64,000 bases of DNA from JAYSYM01 sp964543475 (GTDB taxonomy: Bacteria; Bdellovibrionota; Bdellovibrionia; Bdellovibrionales; JAMPXM01), in the NCBI GenBank assembly GCA_964543475.1, contig CAZIYJ010000005.1, forward strand, positions 62,001 through 126,000, read 5' to 3'. Below the pieces are notes generated by a model. That model was given only the letters and a program-made list of their open reading frames with translations, had not been told where the DNA came from and did no database searches. Below are positions 1 through 7,921 of this stretch, one piece after another (position 1 is the stretch's first letter; each line of letters begins with the position of its first letter). The position numbers and the translations under genes are program-made.

Positions 1-118
1 TCTCACTCGGCCGAGTCTAAAAGAAATGACGCATCTTCGCTACCGAAAGGTAGTTCATACCTTTTTGTGTCGCATCTGCGTTAAAAGAGTTGGGAGTCAA
101 CAGTACAAAGAGGGAAGT

Positions 119-661
119 ATGGCGAAGAAAAAAGCAAAGAAAGTAACGAAGAAGGCTGCGCCGAAGAAGAGCGCAAAGAAAGCAGTTGCTGCGTCGGAAG
201 ACTCGCTAACGGGAAAATCTCTCCCTAAGTTCGCACTTGAGTCCACGGCCGGTTCGCATCGCACGCTGAGTGACCTAAACGGAAAAGTTGCGGTGATCTA
301 CTTTTATCCTCGTGACAACACTCCGGGCTGCACTTTAGAAGGTCACGATTTCCGTAGGCTTCATAAAGAATTTCAAAAAGCGGGAGCCGAAATTTACGGA
401 GTATCGCGCGATTCAATTAAGTCTCACCTTAAATTCGTTGAAGGGTGTGGATTCACTTTCGAGCTTTTATCAGATCCAGAAGACAAGCTTATGCGTCCTT
501 TAAAAGTGATTGGCGAAAAGTCGATGTACGGAAAAAAATTCGAAGGAATTATTCGAAGTACATTCGTAGTGGGTGCCGATGGAAAAATTAAAAAGGTCTG
601 GCGCAATGTAAAAGTTGCGGGCCATGCCGAAGAAGTTCTGAACACGGTCAAGGGGCTATAA
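119..661 (+). CDS. bcp: Bcp/PrxQ-type peroxiredoxin with Lys/Ala-rich N-terminal tail
   Basis: Thiol peroxidase that reduces hydrogen and alkyl hydroperoxides, probably cytoplasmic. The AhpC/TSA fold covers about residues 33-178 of 180, with YFYPRDNTPGCTLEG holding the peroxidatic Cys71. The resolving Cys five residues later in many Bcp proteins is His76 here; Cys110 in the next helix region could resolve instead, as in PrxQ forms that resolve from helix alpha-3. Residues 2-27 are a KKAAPKK-style basic tail like histone H1 tails, not part of the usual ~155-residue family. The ATG at 119 is chosen because AGAGGGA precedes it; a longer frame from 26 lacks such a site. The stop overlaps the next ATG (TAATG), so it is translationally coupled to the kynurenine formamidase gene. 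Family call is firm; the tail's role is unknown. Confidence 0.92.
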   Translation: MAKKKAKKVTKKAAPKKSAKKAVAASEDSLTGKSLPKFALESTAGSHRTLSDLNGKVAVIYFYPRDNTPGCTLEGHDFRRLHKEFQKAGAEIYGVSRDSIKSHLKFVEGCGFTFELLSDPEDKLMRPLKVIGEKSMYGKKFEGIIRSTFVVGADGKIKKVWRNVKVAGHAEEVLNTVKGL

Positions 662-1305
662 TGAAAGAAGGGGTGAACTATTTCGACATTTCGCCTCGAC
701 TCTCGAGCGAGACGGCGGTGTTCCCAGGGGACACTCCGTTTTCGCGTAAGGTTTCGATGGATTTCGAGTCGGGAAATCACCTTCGGCTTTCATCTATCAA
801 CACGACAGTTCATATCGGAGCGCATGTCGATGCGCCAAATCACTATTTAAAAGAGGGTGAGCCGATAGGGGATCGAGACCTAAGTTACTATTTTGGCAAA
901 TGCCAGGTGATCACTGTGAATTTACCGAGGGGCGAGCGAATCACTCCTCATTTTGTAACCGCAAAGATAGAAGCACCTAGAGTGTTATTCAAAACCAGAA
1001 GTTTCCCTGATCCGAATACTTGGAGTTCAGATTTCAATTCTCTACACCCAGCCCTCGTCAATCAACTTGCATCAGAAGGTGTGATGCTCGTTGGAATCGA
1101 TACTCCTTCAATCGATCCCGAAACTTCAAAGGAACTTGAATCTCATCAAGCTGTCGCTGAGCACGGTTTAGCAATTTTAGAGGGGATAGTGTTGGATGAT
1201 GTTCCTGACGGACTCTATACCTTAGTTGCGTTACCACTAAGAATTAGCGAAGCAGATGCTTCGCCTGTGCGTGCAGTTCTATTTAAAAATCCCGATCTCT
1301 TCTAA
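661..1305 (+). CDS. kynB: Kynurenine formamidase / cyclase-family metal hydrolase
   Basis: Hydrolyses N-formyl-kynurenine to kynurenine and formate, the second step of tryptophan breakdown. The 214-residue length and the HxGxHxDxPxH metal motif (His51, His55, Asp57, His61 within VHIGAHVDAPNH) are typical of KynB. The ATG lies inside the previous stop (TAATG). The gene converges with tryptophan 2,3-dioxygenase, which supplies its substrate; the two stop codons overlap by four bases. This context favours KynB over other members of the cyclase family. A kynureninase is not in the window. Confidence 0.88.
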   Translation: MKEGVNYFDISPRLSSETAVFPGDTPFSRKVSMDFESGNHLRLSSINTTVHIGAHVDAPNHYLKEGEPIGDRDLSYYFGKCQVITVNLPRGERITPHFVTAKIEAPRVLFKTRSFPDPNTWSSDFNSLHPALVNQLASEGVMLVGIDTPSIDPETSKELESHQAVAEHGLAILEGIVLDDVPDGLYTLVALPLRISEADASPVRAVLFKNPDLF

Positions 1306-2399
1306 GATCCGCTTGTGTAGTGAAAGCCAAGCTTCTCTCGGATTTCATTCGGCAGTGGTGGCAAATGCGATCGCGGAATCAAGAAAGTCGCTAAATTAAA
1401 TAAGTCAGCATAAACGCGATGTTTATCGGTAGCTGCTTTCAGATACCGATGCCCTGACGAGCCTCCAGTTCCAACTTTACTTCCGAGCATTCGATGCGCC
1501 ATGAGTGCATGGCGATAACGCCAAGTCGTCATCGATTCATCGATATCTTGAAGGGCCGTGAGTAGGCGATAGGGAAGATGAAGCACTGGCTGATCGCGAT
1601 AGAGCTGAATCAAGAGAGCTGCTTGAACAGCTCGGTGACTCATTCTCCAGTGACCTTCGTTTCTAAGTTTTTCGAACTCTTCTTCAGAGAAGAACGCAGC
1701 GAAAGTTTGTTTCGCCAAATCAATTTCTTTTTGGTTTTTCTCTTTTGCCTCAGGCTGAAGCAATTTGTTACTTGCAATAGTTTCAGCGTCGCGGTTGAGC
1801 ATGTCGACAACAGCTTGGCGGTAAGTTTCCCAGAATTTGAATCCGCCAGCTTCCAAAAACGGAGTGCGTTCAAGCCAGCTTTCTACGAGCGCAAATATTG
1901 AAGGTTCAGTCTCTGACTTTTGTAAAAGGTCAGCCTCTTCTTTTGAAACGTATGAAGTGTAGGGAAGCGCATTGTAGGGCAACCGACTTTCGCGTTGTAA
2001 GCCAAGCATATTTTCTAGCAAACGGAACTGCATGCTCTGAAAGCCTGATGCCGGATAAAGAACTTCGCGGAACTCTAAAAAGTCGAGCGGAGTCATTGTT
2101 TCAAGTACGTTCACTTGATCTATGAGTAATCTTTGAATCGCAACGACGCGCTCGAGTCTTGCGACCGCTAAGCCAAGCTTGGTGTCTTCAACAGATTTAT
2201 CTAAGAAGATTGCGCGAACGCTTTCAAGCTCAGTCAAAATTTGTTTGAACCAAAGTTCATAGGTTTGGTGAATGACGATGAAAAGCATTTCGTCGTGTGC
2301 GGTTGAGCCAAACTCAGAACTTCGTAAATTCTGAAGGCTAAGAAGCTCTCGAGTTTTTAAATAATCACCGTAGCTGATGGGAGGATAAGCTTTTGGCAT
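1302..2399 (-). CDS. kynA: Tryptophan 2,3-dioxygenase
   Basis: Heme enzyme that opens the indole ring of L-Trp to give N-formyl-kynurenine. Family hallmarks are IHQTYELWFKQ (His44, active site), FREVLYPASGFQS (Arg111, substrate carboxylate), WRYRHALMAHRMLG (His297 the probable heme ligand) and GTGGSSGHRYL. At 365 residues it is longer than the ~280-residue bacterial enzymes; residues about 140-245 may hold the extra length. It is the last gene of a minus-strand operon and starts three bases after the AsmA-like gene. Its stop overlaps that of kynB on the other strand, so the first two steps of the pathway are encoded face to face. Confidence 0.93.
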   Translation of the reverse strand: MPKAYPPISYGDYLKTRELLSLQNLRSSEFGSTAHDEMLFIVIHQTYELWFKQILTELESVRAIFLDKSVEDTKLGLAVARLERVVAIQRLLIDQVNVLETMTPLDFLEFREVLYPASGFQSMQFRLLENMLGLQRESRLPYNALPYTSYVSKEEADLLQKSETEPSIFALVESWLERTPFLEAGGFKFWETYRQAVVDMLNRDAETIASNKLLQPEAKEKNQKEIDLAKQTFAAFFSEEEFEKLRNEGHWRMSHRAVQAALLIQLYRDQPVLHLPYRLLTALQDIDESMTTWRYRHALMAHRMLGSKVGTGGSSGHRYLKAATDKHRVYADLFNLATFLIPRSHLPPLPNEIREKLGFHYTSGS

Positions 2400-2402
2400 A
2401 GT

Positions 2403-5174
2403 CTACTTTCCGAAAAGGCCCTTTAAGCCCTTCTTTTTTAGCTCTTCAAATTTCTTCTCGAGCTCTTTCTTGCCTTGTTCTTGCGCGCGAGACTTCAAGT
2501 TGTCCAACTCTTTTTTAGCAGTATTCTCAGCAAGCTTCTCAAGCGTTTTCTCGGCAAACGAGACGCTGGGGCTCATCAAATTGCCGTTGAGCTCGAATGG
2601 CAAAACTAGGCGGCCCTGAGAGTCTGAGTTGGCAGCTTTAATCGAGCCTCCAATAGGAGCAGTCGCCAGATAGGCTATTCCCGAAATTTTCGCGTTCTTG
2701 TTTATGTCGACGGTGCCAGTCGCATTGACTTCATTCTTATCAGGCGAGAGGAAAGTAAACTTCTTTAGATTCATTACCGACTTTTCAAACAGATAGTCAG
2801 CGGTCACAGTCGCGGCGACACCTTTGCTATTCACGGCCTCTTTTTTTCCGAGTCCCGGAATTTTGGCAATCGCCTGATTGATCATCTGATCAAGTTGAAG
2901 TGTGCTGATAAATGCATTTCTAACTTCTACGCTGCCTTGTAATCGAGTATTTTCGAGAAAGTCGGGGCGAGACGAATCGGGCGCAAACAGCTGACTTGCA
3001 CCATAGAGACGGCCTTTTATCATATCTTTCCAAGTCGGTGAAAACCACGTCATCGCTTGATTAACGTCGACACCATCAATTTTGACCGACGCCTCAGTAT
3101 TTGGTTGAGCCTCTGATAAATTGGTTTTTAGATTTCGGACATCAAGCTTTCCGTCAAAAACCTTTTGGATCTTTACCGAGCCAGTGAGGAGTCCTTTGTT
3201 GAGCGTTCCGGCCCAATTGATTCCGGTTACCTCAACTCCTTTGCAACTCAGTTGTTTGATTGAAACAAGAGAAGTAACAACTGCAGTGCGTGCAACTGGC
3301 CAAGGCGGAAGCATTGGTTCGGGCTTTGTGATTGCGCCTTGAGCCCCCACAGCTTCTTTATTAGAAGTTCCTGCAGAAGCATTGGCCGGAGCAGAAGGAC
3401 ATTTCAATGTTGGAATTTCTGCGCTCAGATTACCGCTCACGCTGACTGGACTTTTTTCGATTCCTCCAGCGAAATCATACACTCCGGTCACTTTGAAATT
3501 TCCCTTAGCGCTTCCGGTTAATGCATATTTTTTCATGCTGAGTAACATACTGCTTAGTTCAGTGATCGATAGTTTTGGTGCCGAAACTGTTAAGTTGAGT
3601 TTCGGCTTTTGCGGTTCTTGAATTGTGCCAGAGAGAACCAATTGATTGGTTCCAAGCAGAACTGCTGTCTTTTTTAGTTCGATTTCACGAAGATTTCTTT
3701 GTGTGGCGTGCAGCTCAGTACGAAAGACCACTGAAGCACGCTTTGAAAAAGTATCTTTTATTTCAATCTGCATTTTTGTCAGATCCGCAACAAGGTCGGC
3801 TTTAGCTGACTCAAGATTAGTTCCGTTCAAGGCGAGATCGACGCTTCCATCAAGTGATATTGGGCCGCGAAGGGTCTTGGTTTTATCTTCGGATTGCCAG
3901 TTAAGATCAGCATTAATCTTTTCGAACTTCAGAGGTTTAATACTGATCTTATAAGATTTTAAATCTTGTAGATTACCTTCAAAACCGCCAGCGCCTTCGA
4001 GAAAGCCAGTAACAGGAGCTTGGCTCAATGCGGGGAAGAACTTTTCCCAGCCTGATAAAGCCGTGCGACTAAAGTTAAAAGTAATATTCGATGACTTTAA
4101 CTTTGAAGTTGGGAGAGGAATAGTGGCGGCGAACGAAGCCTGAAGACGATCAAAAATTACTTTTGCACTTTCGAGTTTAAAATACTCACCCTCAGTCGTT
4201 CCTCGAGCGTCGAGAACGAGCGGCACCGAAGCAGGCTTCTTGAATAAGTTTTTATAGCCAAGTTCGACACTCGAAAGATCAATCGCGAGTACCAAAGCAC
4301 GGAGTGAAGGAGAGTTTTTGATGAGAATGAAATTCGCGTTCAATTCGCCCGTTATAGCACCTTTGACTTTTAGATCAGCAACAGTGGTATCTGCTGCAAA
4401 GTTTCGAGACTCTGCTTTTACGGCCCACTCGCCATCACCAGACTTCAAATTTTGATTTCCGCTTAATGACGCTTTGATCTGTGCGACATCAAGACTGGTC
4501 GCCTGAGTAGAGAAATTTGTTCCGTCAAATAGAAAATCTGAAGTCAGAGCTACCGGTACTTTTGTTGCCCTCAGATACTCAGGGGCCGAAAGCTTAAGTT
4601 GAGCTCGGATTTTTGTAGGAGCAGTGAGCCCTGCAAATCTTGTTGATAGGTTAAAATCTTCTGCTTGGTATTTTAATTTACCATTCTCGATGATATCGAT
4701 TCTTCCATTCTCGATTTCGAGATCGGCAATAATCGCGCTTGCCGGAGAATTCTCGGCAGCAGCATCTGTGGCTTTTTCTGAAGTCGGCGTTAAAGTTTTT
4801 GGCTCTGTAGTTTTAGCGGATAAGTCATAAGTAATTACTGGTTCAACAACTCTAATCTTTAGATCACTGATTGCTCTTTTAATATCAAACGTGAGTCCAA
4901 ATCGAGCTCGCAACGAAAGACGCGAGATTTTGCCAGTTATGCCTTGTGCGGGGATTGAAAACTCTATGTCGGATGCGTTCGCCGTTAGCGGCGGAAAAAG
5001 ACCAATCGAGAGCGTGTCTATTCGAATCGGCGCCCCCAAAGCCGCAGACCCTTTTTCTTCAATCTGCTGACGAACAAACGGTGCTAAATAAATTTGCGCA
5101 GCGATTGAAACTACAGCGAGAACTAAAACAGTAAAAACTAAAAATCCTATAAGTAGTTTTGTAAATCGACTCAC
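2403..5174 (-). CDS. Large AsmA-family envelope protein
   Basis: Predicted inner-membrane-anchored periplasmic protein of 923 residues. The N-terminus has one membrane segment (about residues 7-28, KLLIGFLVFTVLVLAVVSIA), then the AsmA-like start 'APIRIDTLSIGLFPPLTANASDI'-type region and long beta-rich repeats. An AsmA C-terminal domain is visible around 740-880 (LDQMINQAIAKIPGLGKKE, then ATGTVDINKN). The last 35 residues are a highly charged helix rich in Lys and Glu. AsmA-like proteins are linked to outer-membrane assembly or lipid transfer between membranes; the exact job here is unknown. Start codon is GTG overlapping the aldolase stop (GTGA), so it is co-translated with metabolic genes that have no obvious link to it. 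Confidence 0.85.
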   Translation of the reverse strand: MSRFTKLLIGFLVFTVLVLAVVSIAAQIYLAPFVRQQIEEKGSAALGAPIRIDTLSIGLFPPLTANASDIEFSIPAQGITGKISRLSLRARFGLTFDIKRAISDLKIRVVEPVITYDLSAKTTEPKTLTPTSEKATDAAAENSPASAIIADLEIENGRIDIIENGKLKYQAEDFNLSTRFAGLTAPTKIRAQLKLSAPEYLRATKVPVALTSDFLFDGTNFSTQATSLDVAQIKASLSGNQNLKSGDGEWAVKAESRNFAADTTVADLKVKGAITGELNANFILIKNSPSLRALVLAIDLSSVELGYKNLFKKPASVPLVLDARGTTEGEYFKLESAKVIFDRLQASFAATIPLPTSKLKSSNITFNFSRTALSGWEKFFPALSQAPVTGFLEGAGGFEGNLQDLKSYKISIKPLKFEKINADLNWQSEDKTKTLRGPISLDGSVDLALNGTNLESAKADLVADLTKMQIEIKDTFSKRASVVFRTELHATQRNLREIELKKTAVLLGTNQLVLSGTIQEPQKPKLNLTVSAPKLSITELSSMLLSMKKYALTGSAKGNFKVTGVYDFAGGIEKSPVSVSGNLSAEIPTLKCPSAPANASAGTSNKEAVGAQGAITKPEPMLPPWPVARTAVVTSLVSIKQLSCKGVEVTGINWAGTLNKGLLTGSVKIQKVFDGKLDVRNLKTNLSEAQPNTEASVKIDGVDVNQAMTWFSPTWKDMIKGRLYGASQLFAPDSSRPDFLENTRLQGSVEVRNAFISTLQLDQMINQAIAKIPGLGKKEAVNSKGVAATVTADYLFEKSVMNLKKFTFLSPDKNEVNATGTVDINKNAKISGIAYLATAPIGGSIKAANSDSQGRLVLPFELNGNLMSPSVSFAEKTLEKLAENTAKKELDNLKSRAQEQGKKELEKKFEELKKKGLKGLFGK

Positions 5175-6232
5175 GGCTTATTCTTCTTACTGTCCATAAG
5201 ACGTTGGATTTCAGCAACGAAACCAGAAACTTGCTCGGCGGTAGTGTCAAAGGTAGCCATCAATCGAACTTCAAAAGTATTTTCATCCCAGACGTAAAAG
5301 AAATACTTCTCGCGGAGTTCATTGATTATCTCTCGCGGGAGAATTGCAAAGACTGCATTGGCCTGCACAGGCCGAGTGATCTTTACGTATTCGAGCGCTC
5401 TAAGTTTTGATTCGAGATCTTTGGCAAGCTGGTTTACATGATTTGCAGTTTTGCTCCAAAGACCGTTTTCAAATAAAGCTTCAAACTGAGCCGCGATGAA
5501 ACGAGTTTTCGAGGGGAGCTGCATGGCTTGTTTACGTCGGTACTTGAAGTCTTTTGTTAGCTCAGCATTGAGAATCACGACAGCTTCTCCAAAGACCAGA
5601 CCATTTTTTGTTCCACCTAATGCGACGACATCAAAACCTTCTACGATATCTTTTAGCGAGCAGTTGAGCGCTGCAGCCGCATTGAAAAGTCTTGCACCAT
5701 CAAGATGCAAAAGAAGTTTATTTTCTTTTGCGAACTTTCGTAGCTCTTCAAGTTCTTTTAAAGAATAAACCGTGCCGAATTCAGTCGGCTGGGTGATCGA
5801 TACCGCTTTGACTTGTGCAAAATGCTGATCACCTCGGCGAATCACGAAAGGTTTAAGAAGCTCCGGACTAAGTTTTCCATTGATTGATGGGACAGGGATA
5901 AGTTTGCACCCAATGTGTTTCTCAGGTGCTGCGCACTCGTCGACATACAGGTGCGAGCAATCAGCAACTAGCACCGAGTGATGACTCTCAACTAAACAGT
6001 CGACTGCTAAAACATTGGCAGCGGTTCCATTGAATACGAAATGGACTTCGCCAGTTGAGCATCCAAGATTTTCTAATATCATTTTCTCGGTAGTGCGAGT
6101 GATACGATCGGTACCATAGCTTGGCTGATGCCCAACATTACATTTAGCGATTGCCGAAATCACTTCGGGTAGCGCACCAGAATGGTTGTCGCTTCCAAAA
6201 CCTACTTTTGAGTTGCTATCAGTAGTCTGCAC
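5171..6232 (-). CDS. ltaE: Low-specificity L-threonine aldolase (beta-eliminating lyase family)
   Basis: PLP enzyme that cleaves L-threonine or allo-threonine to glycine and acetaldehyde. The opening GFGSDNHSGALPEV, the SYGTDRITRTTEK stretch, LLLHLDGARLFNAA (Asp178 for the pyridine ring) and GGTKNGL (Lys209, Schiff base) match the LtaE type; 353 residues is normal. Start is GTG with AGAGGC close upstream. It sits eight bases after the arginase-family gene and overlaps the AsmA-like gene by four bases. Other beta-eliminating lyases such as tyrosine phenol-lyase are much longer, so aldolase is preferred. Confidence 0.88.
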   Translation of the reverse strand: MQTTDSNSKVGFGSDNHSGALPEVISAIAKCNVGHQPSYGTDRITRTTEKMILENLGCSTGEVHFVFNGTAANVLAVDCLVESHHSVLVADCSHLYVDECAAPEKHIGCKLIPVPSINGKLSPELLKPFVIRRGDQHFAQVKAVSITQPTEFGTVYSLKELEELRKFAKENKLLLHLDGARLFNAAAALNCSLKDIVEGFDVVALGGTKNGLVFGEAVVILNAELTKDFKYRRKQAMQLPSKTRFIAAQFEALFENGLWSKTANHVNQLAKDLESKLRALEYVKITRPVQANAVFAILPREIINELREKYFFYVWDENTFEVRLMATFDTTAEQVSGFVAEIQRLMDSKKNKP

Positions 6233-6239
6233 TTTGCCT

Positions 6240-7196
6240 CTAAAGTTGGAAAAGATATCGATGAGCTATGAGAGCCGCCAATTTACTAGTTCTGTCGTCG
6301 TGGTCGAGCGGCGGAGATACTTCGTAAACTGAAAGTGCGCGTACATCTAAACGTTTCAAAAGCACTTGATAGACGTCGAAGAATTCCTCAGCGCGAAAGC
6401 CCGTTGCCCACGACTGACTACAGCCGGGCGCATCACTTGAACTGAAAGCATCAATATCGACGCTAATAAATGCCGGACGTTTTTTTAATAGATAAGGCTC
6501 AAGAAACTTCAAAACGGTAACTGCGAAAGTCTCACTAGCAGCCCTAATTTCTTCGATGCTGAGAATCTGTCCTCCGCGCTCGCGTAGCCAGTCTACGTGT
6601 GCTCGGCTGTTGCACTGGCCCTGGATTCCGATCTCAATAAAATCGATATCTTTAAACTCAGAGAGGAGTCTGAAAAACGGAGTACCGCTCGATAAACCCT
6701 TATCGATTGGTCGAACATCGAGATGCGCATCAAAATTAATAACTAGCGGTTTAGAGTCTGGAGAGTAAGTCTCACAAAATGCAGAAGCATCGGCGTAGCC
6801 GTAATCATGACCACCTCCGAACGAAATCCATTTGTAGCCTTTCGCCATCGCCGTATGAGCAGCATCTCTTGCGATCTTGTGTCGATCTTCGAGCTCCGCA
6901 TCGAGATTTAAATTTCCGATGTCAAAAATCTCATCTGGAGAACGGCTCGCTAAATAAGATGGAGTCATTTTATAGAGATATTTGCGAATCACATCAGGAG
7001 CTTGGGACGCGCCTAGGCGGCCGCCATTAATTTTTATTCCAGCATCATCTGGATAACCTGAAAGAACATAAGAGTTGTCGTTAGCATCAGAAAGTTCAGC
7101 TAAGGGTTTCGGTTTTGAAATTTCACCTAATCGTGGGTCGTTTTTATCGTCGCGAGAAAAAAACAACGACTCATCAACGGGCTTAAAAGATTTCAT
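6240..7196 (-). CDS. Arginase/agmatinase/formimidoylglutamase-family hydrolase
   Basis: Binuclear manganese hydrolase of the ureohydrolase fold, 318 residues. All six expected metal ligands are visible: His130 (FGGGHDYG), Asp156, His158 and Asp160 (NFDAHLDVRP), Asp247 and Asp249 (SVDIDAF). The SSGTPFFRLL motif after the metal loop resembles formimidoylglutamases (HutG) more than arginases, so histidine breakdown to glutamate is my preferred substrate guess, but no other hut gene is in the window. It is followed eight bases later by the threonine aldolase gene. Substrate remains uncertain; family is firm. Confidence 0.85.
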   Translation of the reverse strand: MKSFKPVDESLFFSRDDKNDPRLGEISKPKPLAELSDANDNSYVLSGYPDDAGIKINGGRLGASQAPDVIRKYLYKMTPSYLASRSPDEIFDIGNLNLDAELEDRHKIARDAAHTAMAKGYKWISFGGGHDYGYADASAFCETYSPDSKPLVINFDAHLDVRPIDKGLSSGTPFFRLLSEFKDIDFIEIGIQGQCNSRAHVDWLRERGGQILSIEEIRAASETFAVTVLKFLEPYLLKKRPAFISVDIDAFSSSDAPGCSQSWATGFRAEEFFDVYQVLLKRLDVRALSVYEVSPPLDHDDRTSKLAALIAHRYLFQL

Positions 7197-7209
7197 AATG
7201 GGGACGAGT

Positions 7210-7791
7210 CTACGGGAGTTCAGCCGATGGAGAAAGCGAAATATCCTCTGTGACTTTGCCGGTCCGTTGGTCGACGAGTTGGATTGAGAGCTTCGTTTCT
7301 TGAATGCTCAGCGTGCCGACGCGCACAGTTTTGCGATTCGACATAAAGAGTGACCAGTTCGACTCTTTTAGTGGGAGAATGGCATAGACTAAATTGACCG
7401 TCTTTTCCTCATTTGGATCCCACGGCAAAGGCTGTTTTTGTGCCACTACTGCTGAGCGGAAGTCTTTAAAGTAGATGCTGTAGCCATCTTTAGATTCCCA
7501 GCGACCTAAAATTCGCTTGAGGCCAACAAAGTCGACAGTTTCTACGTATGCAGTTTTATTAGATATTACGAGTTCACCAGTTGCCGAAAGAAGATCGCCC
7601 TCTTGAAGACCCTTAACTTGCGAAGTGACTTGATCAGAAAGACCTTCAATTTTCCAAACCTCTGTTGGTGCCGAATCAATCACGATGTGAGCGATTGAAT
7701 TGCGAAAAACTACCCGTCCTTCGAAAGCGGTCGCCATCGCGCTTTCAGAAATTAGAAGGCCAAGTAATACAGTAAGTAGGGTCGTTTGCAT
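7210..7791 (-). CDS. Secreted protein of unknown function
   Basis: 193 residues with a Sec-type signal peptide (MQTTLLTVLLGLLISESAMA, cut likely after ATA or AMA near residue 20-22). The mature part is beta-rich, with repeated short polar strands and no Cys, compatible with a periplasmic OB- or lipocalin-like fold, but I do not recognise a family. It is the first gene of the operon that continues into the arginase-family gene 13 bases downstream. A candidate promoter lies immediately upstream. Confidence 0.7.
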   Translation of the reverse strand: MQTTLLTVLLGLLISESAMATAFEGRVVFRNSIAHIVIDSAPTEVWKIEGLSDQVTSQVKGLQEGDLLSATGELVISNKTAYVETVDFVGLKRILGRWESKDGYSIYFKDFRSAVVAQKQPLPWDPNEEKTVNLVYAILPLKESNWSLFMSNRKTVRVGTLSIQETKLSIQLVDQRTGKVTEDISLSPSAELP

Positions 7792-7921
7792 GACGCCTAG
7801 GTAGTAGGGGCACGAGTGGCTGTCAAAACTTATAATTGGCCTGCCTAAAACAGCTGCACACTAGGGAGGCGCATTGCGTTAGGTTGTACCTATTACAGCG
7901 AGCAGGCTACCATTTAGGCTG
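7792..7921. promoter_or_regulatory. Divergent promoter region
   Basis: Spacer between two divergent genes. On the minus strand a perfect TTGACA (7826-7821) is followed after 17 bases by a weak TACCTA (7803-7798); a start point about seven bases on would fall at or near the ATG at 7791, implying a leaderless or very short-leader transcript. On the plus strand a perfect TATAAT lies at 7831-7836 without a recognisable -35. Promoter assignments are inference from consensus only. Confidence 0.35.

Noticed and set aside
4..53. Perfect palindrome ACTCGGCCGAGT (4-15) and CTACC-GAAA-GGTAG hairpin (40-53) before the peroxiredoxin gene
   Set aside because: Too short to name, and the window begins here so the upstream context is missing.
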